Below are positions 54,517 to 64,000 of a stretch of 64,000 nt of DNA, in pieces; position 1 is the first letter of the stretch, and every line of letters begins with the position of its first letter. The notes beneath the pieces are model-generated. The model saw only the letters and a program-made list of their open reading frames with translations, searched no databases and was not told where the DNA came from. Made by a program: the position numbers and the translations under genes. Origin of the DNA: Haematobia irritans (taxonomy: Eukaryota > Arthropoda > Insecta > Diptera > Muscidae); contig NC_134398.1 in the NCBI RefSeq assembly GCF_050003625.1, positions 72,655,635-72,719,634 of the forward strand, given 5' to 3'.

Positions 54517-55885
54517 TTCACCACTACTGTGGTACAGGGTATAATAAGTTTGTGCATTTGTATGTAACGCCAAGAAGGAGTAATCATAGACCAACCTTTT
54601 AGTATACGGATCGGCTTAGAATTAAATTCTGAGTCGATTTAGCGATGTCCGTCTGTCTGTCTGTCCGTCTGTCTGTCCGTCTGTCTGTCTGTCTGTTGAT
54701 GTATTTTTGTGTGCAAAGTACATCTCGCAGTTTTAGTCCGATTGTCCTAAAATTTTGTATAGGGTCCTGTTTCGGCTCAAAGACGATCCCTATTGATTTC
54801 GGAAAAAATCGGTTCAGATTTAGATATAGCTGCCATATATATTTTTCACCGATCTGGTCATAATTGGCGTGTATATCAACCGATCTTCCTCAAATTCCGT
54901 ACATCCGAATATTTTATGAGTCTCGCAAAACTTGCAAAATATCAGCAAAATCAATTCAGATTTAGATATAGCTCCCATATATAGCTTTCGCACGATTTAC
55001 ACTCATTTGCCCACAGAGGCCAATTTTTTGTTCCGATTTAGTTGAAATTTTGCATAGGGAGTAGAATTAGCGTTGTAACTATGCGTGCCAAATTTGCTTG
55101 AAATCGGTTCAGATTTGGATATATCTCCCATATAAAGCTTTCGCCGATTTACACTCATATGACCACAGAGGCCAATTTTTAACTCCGATTTAGTTGAAAT
55201 TTTGCACAGGGAGTAGAATTAGCATTGTTGCTATGCGTGCCAAATTTGGTTGAAATCGGTTCAGATTTAGATATAGCTCCAATATATAGCTTTCGCCCGA
55301 TTTACACTCATATGACCACGGAGGCCAATTTTTAACTCCGATTTAGCTGAAATTTTGCACAGGGAGTAGAATTAGCATTGTAGCTATGCGTGCCAAATTT
55401 GGTTGAAATCGGTTCAGATTTAGATATAGCTCCCATATATATGTTTTTCTGATTTCGACAAAAGTGGTCAAAATACCAACATTTTCCCTGTAAAATCGCC
55501 ACTGCTTAGTCGAAAAGTTGTAAAAATGACTCTAATTTTCCTAAACTTCTAATACATATATATCGAGCGATAAATCATAAATAAACTTTTTCGAAGTTTC
55601 CTTAAAATTGCTTCAGATTTAAACGTTTCCCATATTTTTTTACTAACATTGTGTTCCACACTAGTGCATTAGCCGGCTTAAATTTTGAGTCTATAGATTT
55701 TGTAGAAGTCTATCAAATTCTTCCAGATCGAGTCATATTTAAATATATGTATTTGGGACTAACCTTTATATATAGCCCCCAACACATTTGACGGATGTGA
55801 TATGGTATCGAAAATTTAGATCTACAAAGTGGTGCAGGGTATAATATAGTCGGCTCCGCCCGACTTTATGCTTTCCTTACTGGTT
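54517..55885. repeat. GTCCGTC-type dispersed repeat, complete copy
   Basis: It begins with the hairpin ATACCCTTCACCAC...GTGGTACAGGGTAT and ends GTCGGCTCCGCCCGACTTTA near the CTTACTGG end. Near 54644 it has the run GTCTGTCTGTCCGTCTG. From about 54950 to 55440 a unit of about 150 bp is repeated three to four times (GGTTCAGATTTAGATATAGC, CACAGAGGCCAATTTT). No coding. Confidence 0.75.
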
Positions 55886-56589
55886 TTGTACTTAATTTCA
55901 TTTTTACCTTTAGGGCCGGAATTGAGTTGGCATTATCGCTCTAAAATGAACATGGTCATAAATATTTTACTTACTCGTCGTACGTTCCGATTTCTTTTTA
56001 CGAACCAACAACAAAAATTGTGCCCATAATGCCAAAGTGATAAACAAAACACATGTCCACACATACTTAAATTGCTGCTCTCAAGGCAAAAACACATGCT
56101 GTTGTTTTTTTTTAATTTCTATTCTCCTGGTTCCGAATGTCTATTCTCTTTACTCCGAATACGCAGTTTAATGTTCAAATTAAATAATATTTAGACTTAA
56201 GCATATCCAATTTTTGGCGAAGCCTTATTAACATGCCAAGCGCATAGCCAAAACAAATGAACACGTAAACAGTTTTCAGAAACAACAGACAAGCAGTTTC
56301 AAAAAATTGTTCTCTTTTGATTCTCTCTCTGTGTTATGATAATATCTTTCATCAACCCTCCCGGTTTCCATCTCTATTTCTTTCTCTATACTCTCTCTCT
56401 CTCTCTCTCTCTCTGAATAAAATATCGCAACATATATATGTTTACTCGACAAAATCCCAAAACAAGCTCTAATATACAAGCTGTCATCGATTGGCATATT
56501 ATACAAATTTCTTCGACTTATATAAAATATTTACAAGGACACAAAATCAGCTATATGGACCGGAGAAGAGATCTCTGAATACTTTCAAA

Positions 56590-57360
56590 CGGAGTCAGGG
56601 GTGAAACAAGGCTGTCTTATGTCACCTATTCTATTTTCATTCTATATATAAATGATTTGCATGAATTTCTAAAAGGTGGTTTATGGATAGATAAACACAA
56701 TATACGCCTTTTATTATATGCAGATGACATTGTGATTCTAGCAAATGAAATAGATATCTTACAAAATATGATTAACAATTTGGAAACATATTGCAACTCA
56801 TGGAATTGGGAAGTAAATCTGACTAAATCATAAATCGTAATATTTCGTAATGGTGGACAATTTGCAAACCGAGAAAAATGGTCTTTCTGAGGATAGGAAG
56901 TTTAAATTGCTCCACAGTATAAATATTTGGGCGTAATATTGACACCAAAGATGAAATTTGAGAAACATGTCGATGTCAGAAAAATTCGGGCACGGTACGC
57001 ATTAAATACAACTTGGCAACCAGTTCTTAGAAAAAATGACATCAGTTTGCAAATGAAATGGAAACTTTATTTAGCAGTTTGCCGATCCATTCAATCATAC
57101 GACGCACAGGTGTGGTGCTTCGGATGTTTTGAAGCCGTCGATTGATTGCAAAGATATTTTATAACGAAAATTCTTCAGCTTCCAAGCAACACCGCAAACT
57201 GTTTCATTATGCTTGAAACGTTCGCAGAGGAAAGTCACATATATACTTTATCCTTGCACCTCAGATATATAGACAATATTCTGTTCAATTATAACGAAAA
57301 CAGGTTGTCGAATTTTTATCTAAAATTCTCATTGAAAGATAACTCTTCTGGGTGAAAGAA
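56590..57360 (+). pseudogene. LINE-D RT, C-terminal half
   Basis: The frames give ESGVKQGCLMSPILFSFYI, then LLLYADDIVILANEIDILQ (catalytic YADD near 56717), NSWNWEVNLTKS with a stop, YLGVILTPKMKFEKHVDV and WKLYLAVCRSIQSYDAQVW to a final stop at about 57354. Frame changes and at least three stops are present. It resembles LINE-A (GVKQGSLLSPLLF, ICRSIQSYG), so both belong to the same or a sister family. Confidence 0.87.
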
Positions 57361-57368
57361 ATAAAAAA

Positions 57369-59714
57369 CTTGGCGGTTCGGGAACTTCTTAGCCTATCAA
57401 TGAAAGAGAAAAGTTAGTTTTTCAAAAATATTTTTATTTTTCAATATAATCTCCTGAAATTTCAATACACTTAGTCCAACGCTTTTCTACCAATTCTATC
57501 CCTTGATTAAAATAGTTTTCCTCAAGGTCTTCAAAATAGTGGTTTACAACTGTAGTTGCATCTTCATTTGAGGTAAAACGCTTGCCAGCAAGGAATTTTT
57601 TTAAGTTTTGGGAACAAGTAAAAGTCACTGGGAGCTAAATCAGGAGAAAGGTGGGTGGTCAAGCAACTCGTACTTTAATTCGTTGATTTTAGCCATTGTT
57701 AAAACACTCTTGCGCGCTGGTGCGTTGTCTTGATGAAAAATTATTTTTTGTGTTGTAAGCCAGGACGTTTTTCTCCAATTTGTACATTTAATTGATCCAA
57801 AAAGTTCACCCAGAAAAAAGTTACCCCTTCTTTAAGTTAAAATGAACTCATTGTGAAGAGAGTTGAACTTCGTATAGCGCCAAAGACATTTTTTATTGTT
57901 TGAATGATGTGCTTTTGGTAGAAATTAGGTACAATGCATTCCATATATTAGTTAACATTTTCGTATATTTATGTACCACTCTACAGAATGAAAAAAATTT
58001 ACAGAATTGAATTCATATATGGATTGATTTTATTGAACTTTTTTTCAGTCATTTGGACAAATCTTACATATTTGTTGTAAACCTTTTACTTCAAAATTAG
58101 AACTTCTTATCTTCGTTTTTAAATACAATTTTATTTATTTATATAGACAATTTTTTCTTCAATAAAAGACATGTTTTATTAATATATTAAATATATTTAT
58201 TAAGAATCAACAGCATCGAAATATTAGTTTATTATTCCACTATTTCCAATTTCCATATAATGTTGTCAACCTTAAAACGCAATGTTTTTCTTCTTCTTGT
58301 ACCTTTCACTTTTAATAAGTTGCTGCCTAACAATTTTGTCCTCCTTTTGCAATTTCAATACCTACAAATATAACAAATCATAAACCAATTTTTTCACAAA
58401 AGGTTAGCGTCCTGAATGAATGGGTTGTTGTTCTGTTGGTGTTTTCTTTCTTTGTACACCATTACGAACATTGATAAACTTATTGTTTGTTATTTATGTT
58501 TCATAATTTTCAAAAAACTAAATTTTTTTTCACTTATTTAAAATACCTTATATATTTTATTTGTTATTTATTATATTATTTTACTATATTATTTTTTAAC
58601 AATCTCTCCGTATACCATAACAACGCGATTCCAACTAAAAAACAACCCACGCGCAAACATATCGATTACATCGATTACAGGTAGACAAAAGAAATATAGG
58701 AAAATTTTCTCTATTCTAACAAGTGTGTTTCCTTAAGTTTTGAAAGGATTAAATAACTCTTAGTACGAATGAACTAAAATATTTTTCTATGCCACGTGTT
58801 ATTCGTATGTATGATAAGCTTTCTATAATATCATTTTATAAGAATTTTTACTAAATTTGAGGAAACTTGGTTTTTAGTTCGGTTTTTGTTTATTTTTACG
58901 AATGCTTTGTTACCAATGAATGAAATGTTCTTGTTCATTAGTAAATTCTTATACCCAGCAAAAAAAAAACAGTATAAGTAAAATTCCATGGCTTATTCTA
59001 GTTAATGAACCATTCCTAACTGCTTTCAGTTTAGGATTTCTTTTACTGAAACAAGTAAATTTTATTATTTCAAACAAAAATTTAACTTAATGGATATAAA
59101 ATGGCAAAACTAAATTGATGGAAATTTTTTCCTTTAGTTTAGACACTTTTTTCTGGGTGTTGCAATAGTACTCTGAATTTATTGTTTTACCCTTTAGCAG
59201 ATAGTCAACAAATAAAATACCTTTGAAGTCCCAAAAAAAACCGTTGCCATAACCTTACCAGCCGATTGTTTGTGCCTTTGGGGCACATCCTCCAGCTTCA
59301 GTCCATTGTTTGGATTGTTCTTTTGTCTCTGGAGTATAGTGGTGAAACAACAACAGTTATGAAACGACGCTTAAAATCCATTTTATTTCGCTTAAAACGA
59401 TCCAAACAAGCTTGGGATATGTTCATTCTTATACGTTTTTGATCGACTGTTAACAAATGCGGCACTCATTTTGCAGAAATCTGTAGTTCTTCATGCAAAA
59501 AAATGGACACTTGAGATGCCCATGATATTAGCAATTCCACGCACTTTTATTCGTCGATCATTTAATACCATATCATGCACTTTGGCTACAATTACTGTTG
59601 TTGTTGCTGTTTTTGGACGTCCACTACGTGGTTCATATTCAATGCTTGTACGACCACGTTTAAATTCAGCAACCCAATTTTTTACTGTTGCATATGAAGG
59701 AGCACTTTCACCTA
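57369..59714 (-). mobile_element. mariner (DD34D), copy 2, truncated and split by element Z2
   Basis: The inner end GGCGGTTCGGGAACTTCTTA starts near 57371. The minus strand encodes KRFTSNEDATTVVNHYFEDL and KRWTKCIEISGDYIEK (57434-57628). After Z2 (57807-59159) it continues TTGCAATAGTACTCTGAATT and onward to ATATGAAGGAGCACTTTCAC, matching copy 1 back to about its position 1050. The outer terminal repeat is missing. Confidence 0.88.
57807..59159. mobile_element. Element Z2 (1353 bp)
   Basis: The ends CACCCAGAAAAAAGTTACCC and, inverted, CACCCAGAAAAAAGTGTCT are perfect over 15 bp. The flanks are TT on both sides (57805-57806, 59160-59161), and removing it restores the mariner text. On the minus strand an ATG at 57889 reads MSLALYEVQLSSQ. 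It is AT-rich, without transposase, and collinear with Z1 (30779-34526). Confidence 0.8.
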
Positions 59715-59740
59715 AAGGGCACCTTATACGGTCGGATAAA

Positions 59741-60089
59741 CCAAAGACAATAAACTTGAGGAAGATAGGAAATTGGCTTGCGTCATACCAAATGTTGCAT
59801 TTACCATGTTAGTTCAATACATCTTTTAGTTATTTTTCGTTTTTATTTTTGAAATGAAAAATTTAATTTTCTTAATGAAACAATGCTAAATTTTAGCCAA
59901 CAACAAAATAAATTACATTTTCCCATTTATGGAAATTTATTTCGTGCACTTAATTTCTTTTTATTTGCATTTTAATGCTATGTCAATACTTGTCGTATAC
60001 GCGTTTGGTTCGAGTATTAAACTAATGTGGTAAATGGTTTGATGTGCTCAGTAGCCAATCTCCCATCTTCCTCTTCTATAATCTTTGGT
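59741..60089. mobile_element. hAT-type MITE (CAAAGACAAT subfamily), cluster copy 1
   Basis: The ends CAAAGACAATAAACTTGAGG and, inverted, CAAAGATTATAGAAGAGGAA enclose about 345 bp. The target duplication is not clear. Confidence 0.75.
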
Positions 60090-61348
60090 CTGCACAAGTA
60101 TGCTTGAAAGCGATTTCAAATGGCTTGAATTTTTATAGAACATTCAAAACATCAGCGCTTCGCAAAACAAACCGAACAAATACATCGTTCGACGGCAGCA
60201 TGGCTTGAAAACACAAGCACAATAAAAGGCAATCGAAACCAAAGCAAGCATAACAAATATCAAATACATGTTGCATAGAACATGTTGCTACTTGGGTTAT
60301 AAATGTTTTGCGTGGGTTATGCATGTTCTACAGAACCTCAAGCAGCACAGCACATTGGTGTGATTTTTTGTTTATTTCTAGAGTCGAACTTTTAGGATTA
60401 AAAATGAAAATAAATTACATTGACTTTCAATTTTAATTTATTTAATTTATTTTATGTATAAAAAGGCGGTACTATGCTTCTGTTTCACAAAACCACAAAT
60501 AAAACTGCAAAAATAATATAAACTTACGAACTTATTTGGAAAATCTAATATAGCTTGAAAGAAAATGGCATCACAAAATAAATGGTAAACTTAGTACCGC
60601 CTTTAATGAAAAAAAACTTACGTTCGGGGAATCCAAAGACAATAAACTTGAGGAAGATAGGAAATTGGCTTGCGTCATACCAAATGTTGCATTTACCATG
60701 TTAGTTCCATACATGTTTGTAATTTTTTTCATTTGTTTTTCATTTTTATATTTTAAACGAAAAACTTAATTTTCTTAATGAAACAATGTTAAATTTTGGA
60801 CAACAACAAAAAAATTACATTTTCCCGTTTAAGCAAATTTATTTCGTACACTTAATTTCTTTTTATTTGCATTTTAATGCTATGTCAATACTTGTCGTAT
60901 ACGCGTTTGGTTCGAGTATGAAACTAACACGGTAAATGGTTTGATCTCCTCAGTAGCCAATTTCCTATCTTCCTAGAGTTTATTGTCTTTGCGGGGAATC
61001 CATGGCTTGCAAAATTTTCCTTGCACACACACACAGTTCAATGACTACGACCCAACTGTCCCAGCATTTTATTTTTTGCTTTCAGCTCTTTTAGAAGATG
61101 TTTCAAGCATAACAAAATGTTGCAAACACTTCAGAACATGCATACAGGTTCTATAATGCTTGCAACTTTGATGCTTGGTTTCGAATAGAACCTTCAAAAC
61201 ATCGTTCGTTTGCAACCAAATATGGGTAGGTTATGTTCTGATATTTGTTTTATTTGATGTTTGAATGTTTTGCTTATAGCTATGTTTTGAAAGTTCTATT
61301 CATGTTGCAGAACATTTTGAAATTTGAAAATTCAAATATGCTTGTGCA
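60090..61348. repeat. Sequence with inverted ends GTCTGCACAAG, split by a MITE
   Basis: GTCTGCACAAGTATGCTTGA at 60089 is matched inverted by AATATGCTTGTGCAGAC ending at about 61348. Repeated words AACATTCAAAACAT and GCTTG occur throughout. MITE copy 2 (60634-60991) lies inside. It could be a fold-back element of its own. Confidence 0.45.
60634..60991. mobile_element. hAT-type MITE (CAAAGACAAT subfamily), cluster copy 2
   Basis: The ends CAAAGACAATAAACTTGAGG and, inverted, CAAAGACAATAAACTCTAGG are flanked by CGGGGAATC on both sides (60625-60633, 60992-61000). The duplication therefore seems to be 9 bp here, against 8 bp in its sisters. Confidence 0.85.
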
Positions 61349-61709
61349 GACCAAAGACAATAAACTTGAGGAAGATAGGAAATTGGCTTGCGTCATACCA
61401 AATGTTGCATTTACCATGTTAGTTCCATACATGTTTGTAATTTTTTTCATTTGTTTTTCATTTTTATATTTTAAACGAAAAACTTAATTTTCTTAATGAA
61501 ACAATGTTAAATTTTGGACAACAACAAAAAAATTACATTTTCCCGTTTAAGCAAATTTATTTCGTACACTTAATTTCTTTTTATTTGCATTTTAATGCTA
61601 TGTCAATACTTGTCGTATACGCGTTTGGTTCGAGTATGAAACTAACACGGTAAATGGTTTGATCTCCTCAGTAGCCAATTTCCTATCTTCCTAGAGTTTA
61701 TTGTCTTTG
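61349..61709. mobile_element. hAT-type MITE (CAAAGACAAT subfamily), cluster copy 3
   Basis: It is almost identical to copy 2. GTGCAGAC flanks both ends (8 bp). Confidence 0.85.
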
Positions 61710-61717
61710 GTGCAGAC

Positions 61718-62027
61718 CTTTATTGGCTACTGAGGAGATCAAACTATTTACCGTGTTAGTTTCATACTCGAACCAAACGCGTATACGACAAGTATTGACA
61801 TAGCATTAAAATGCAAATAAAAATAAATTAAGTGCACGAAATAAATTTCCATAAAGGGGAAAATTGACATTAACATTGTTTCATTAAGAAAATTAAGTTT
61901 TTCATTTAAAAAATAAAAACGAAAAATAAATAAAAAAATTACAAACATGTATGGAACTAACATGGTAGATGCAACATTTGGTATGACGCAAGCCAATTTC
62001 CTATCTTCCTCAAGTTTATTGTCTTTG
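61718..62027. mobile_element. hAT-type MITE, cluster copy 4, reverse orientation, truncated
   Basis: It begins inside the family at TTATTGGCTACTGAGGAGAT and ends GTTTATTGTCTTTG. Orientation is opposite to copies 2 and 3. Confidence 0.75.
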
Positions 62028-62035
62028 GTACAAAT

Positions 62036-62358
62036 CAAAAACAATGGAAAAGGAAGATTGGAAAATGGGCGACGTCATACCAAAAGTTGCATTTACGGTG
62101 TTCGATACATACACGTTCGTTCATTTTTAATTTGCAATATTTTTTGTTAAAAACTCACAAATGATGTTAAATTTTGTGTAAATAATAATGAGAAACTTTT
62201 GACCGATTGTTCTACGTCATTCCCTGATATAAATTTCTTTTTATTCTTAGTTTAATTTGTGGAACAAAAAATCATAAACGACACGTTTGCATCGAACGCC
62301 GTCAATGGTTTGATACCCTCTGCTGCCATTTTCCCATCTTCATCTTCCATTGTTTTTG
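62036..62358. mobile_element. hAT-type MITE (CAAAAACAAT subfamily), 323 bp
   Basis: The ends CAAAAACAATGGAAAAGGAA and, inverted, CAAAAACAATGGAAGATGAA have the perfect 8-bp duplication GTACAAAT (62028-62035, 62359-62366). It reads as the reverse complement of 18048-18370. Confidence 0.88.
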
Positions 62359-62382
62359 GTACAAATCATTGAGTGTAAGGGG

Positions 62383-62657
62383 CAAAGATAATAAAAGAGG
62401 AAGATGGGAGATTGGCTACTGAGCACATCAAACCATTTACCACATTAGTTTAATACTCGAACCAAACGCGTATACGACAAGTATTGACATAGCATTAAAA
62501 TGCAAATAAAAAGAAATTAAGAGTACGAAATAAATTTCCATAAAGGGGAAAATGTAATTTTTTTTGTTGTAGCCTAAAATTTAACATTGTTTCATTAAGA
62601 AAATTACATTTTTCATTTAAAAAATAAAAACGAAAAACAACTAAAAGATTACAATTT
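62383..62657. mobile_element. hAT-type MITE, cluster copy 6, truncated
   Basis: It starts CAAAGATAATAAAAGAGGAA and runs in the family text to ACAACTAAAAGATTACAA, where LINE-D 3' UTR resumes. The second end is missing. Confidence 0.7.
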
Positions 62658-63794
62658 TAGCCGAGTACAGATAGCACTTTTTCCACAAACATTACTTAAG
62701 CGAAGGGGATACAATTTCAATTTTAGATGGAACGGAGGAGAACGATTGGAGCGGATTAAACTGCCCTAAATTATAGAAAATTTATAATAAATGAATACAA
62801 TTATTAAATATTTATCTAAAACCACAAATATTAAAAATTATATAAAAACAAAAAATGTATGTAAAATATTTGTATAGACAGACGTTCAACTGAACAATAT
62901 CAGAACTAAATGAACATCCTTTTTATTCAATAAACTAACTCAAAATAAATAATTGTAAAATCCAATATTTTTGTAAATAAAGAGGATATATTACTACTAC
63001 TATGTTTACTCGAAATTTGGAAATTTATACATGTTTACATTCACACATATTATTTTTATGAAACATTCTTGTCATAAACATACTATATTCAAACATATTA
63101 ACATATGGGTCCCAAACATTTAATGCTAGTTTAGGAACATTACATTTTTGCACTTAATTATATTGTGTTTAAGAATTTTCCCGAAACACATTTTGGTTAT
63201 ATCGGAACATATGAAAAACATATTTTTCTAACAGTGTACATATTAGAAGGAGCATGCTGACATGGTTATTATGATAAGGAGGATAATGATTTATACATTT
63301 TATTTTTTCACCCTTTAGTTGTTATTGATAGTAATTGTAAGTGTAAATTATGTTAGAAAAAAACACACAAATGACAAGAACCAAATTCTTTTGTCTACTG
63401 CATAATTCACAAAAATAAAATATTGAATATGTTTTATAAGAAACACATATTTTCTTTTATTTCGAATAAAACAAAATAAGAGTTTGGGGCGCAACATATA
63501 CATTTTTTGATGGACATCTATTGCCAATTTAAATTAATTATTTATTTAAATCAATCAAATAGTTGATTGATTTTTGTCGCGAAATTAATTAAAATTTTAT
63601 TTGATTCAATTAAAACATTGATTAAATTCTATGTCAAAAACCAATCTCTGTTTTAATTGATTCAGTCACATAATTAATTGATTCAATTAAATTATTAATT
63701 GAAAATCGTGTTGGTTTTCAATCAAAATGGGTGATTCATACTATCATTTTCGTGATTGAAAACATTGAAATCAAAAAAAAAAATTTTGTGTGTA

Positions 63795-64000
63795 GTGACC
63801 TATTAGGTTTGCTTATGCATATCCATAGTTTTTAATCATGTTCGAAAGTGTTTTTATTAATGTAAATTCCATCGTTTCGCTAGAAAAGATACATTTTTCG
63901 AAACTTTTTGCGCAGGAACATGATCCTGACGTATTCTTATAAGCTGGACCTAAATGAAGCTTTGCATATATGTATATAGGCAAATAACTAGGCCGATTTT
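63795..64000 (+). repeat. Continuation of the LINE ORF1 3' tandem unit beyond element D
   Basis: GTGACC, then ATTAGGTTTGCTTATGCATA and GGAACATGATCCTGACGTAT, repeat 51871-52020 with small indels. It continues past AAGCTGGACC into text not present in the first unit and runs off the window. Confidence 0.65.

Larger units (their letters stand above)
56450..63000 (+). mobile_element. LINE-D, with a 13-bp target duplication and nested insertions
   Basis: TATGTTTACTCGA is present at 56437-56449 and 63001-63013, so one LINE inserted here. Its own parts are 56450-57368 and about 62658-63000, the latter an A-rich 3' UTR ending ATATTACTACTAC. The copy is 5'-truncated inside RT. A mariner, a Z element and a cluster of hAT-type MITEs sit between the two parts. 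Confidence 0.85.
53955..63236. mobile_element. TIR element with two divergent tRNA-like modules, copy 3, with nested insertions
   Basis: Its own parts are 53955-54516, 55886-56449 and 63014-63236, collinear with copy 1 (4833-6408). The ends CACCCTCAAAAAAAATCGCT and, inverted, CACTGTTAGAAAAATATG are flanked by TA (53953-53954, 63237-63238). It contains a dispersed repeat (54517-55885) and a LINE (56450-63000) that itself holds other elements. A (CT)n tract lies at 56388-56414. Confidence 0.85.
52082..63792. mobile_element. AATTGA-rich TIR element D, in two parts around nested insertions
   Basis: The left part 52082-53954 and right part 63239-63792 together form a B-oriented copy. TA flanks it (52080-52081, 63793-63794). 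The left end is CACACAAAAAAAATTATCAC; the right end, inverted, is CACACAAAATTTTTTTTTTT. Sequence stops at GGCGCATCTA (53954) and resumes at CATATTAGAAGG (63239) exactly as in B near 32785. MITE Y2 sits in the left part, and everything from 53955 to 63236 sits at the break. Confidence 0.85.

Noticed and set aside
54950..55440. CRISPR-like array of repeats and spacers
   Set aside because: The units are about 150 bp, diverge throughout and belong to a dispersed fly repeat. The DNA is eukaryotic.

Overview
The window is non-coding, repeat-saturated DNA from a eukaryote, most likely a muscoid fly (house fly, stable fly or blow fly type). That placing is an inference. It rests on the mix of mariner/Tc1 lineages, on LINEs with RNase H and a TAACC-type 3' tail, on dispersed repeats with runs of GTCTGTCC, and on a roughly 30-bp 'tagaaataaaattttga' minisatellite. 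I find no host protein-coding gene, rRNA or CRISPR array. The real coding sequences are transposases and reverse transcriptases, nearly all broken.

Layout. 1-3650: a minus-strand LINE split by a 1280-bp mariner. 3725-4830: a second, 5'-truncated LINE. 4833-6408: a TIR element with two divergent tRNA-like modules. 6427-7360: a DD41D mariner with the best open frame of the window (237 aa). 7562-12156: LINE 3' tails, MITEs and a CACGCAGAG element with an insert. 12157-15238: a 3.1-kb TIR element (X1) with a tandem array of exon-like units. 15443-18680: MITEs and a short duplication. 18705-23812: a RNase H LINE with two DNA transposons inside, itself inserted in a decayed transposase-like gene (18681-27143) that also holds a palindromic element and a second DD41D mariner. 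27528-35915: a 388-bp direct repeat, two 2.1-kb AATTGA-rich elements in opposite orientation and related elements. 36823-40395: dispersed repeats with a second paired tRNA-like element. 41422-43388: a third AATTGA-rich element. 43878-46587: piggyBac-like MITEs, a long hairpin and a truncated LINE. 47787-50294: X2, a relative of X1. 51350-64000: a LINE ORF1 fragment, then a set of insertions at least five levels deep.

Many insertions can be ordered because the interrupted sequence resumes exactly, with a target duplication, on the far side. Five otherwise different element types share short CAC-plus-A-rich ends and TA target duplications, although no matching transposase is visible. X1 and X2, whose insides look like strings of very short exons, and the paired divergent tRNA-like modules, present in three independent elements, are the best candidates for something not well described.
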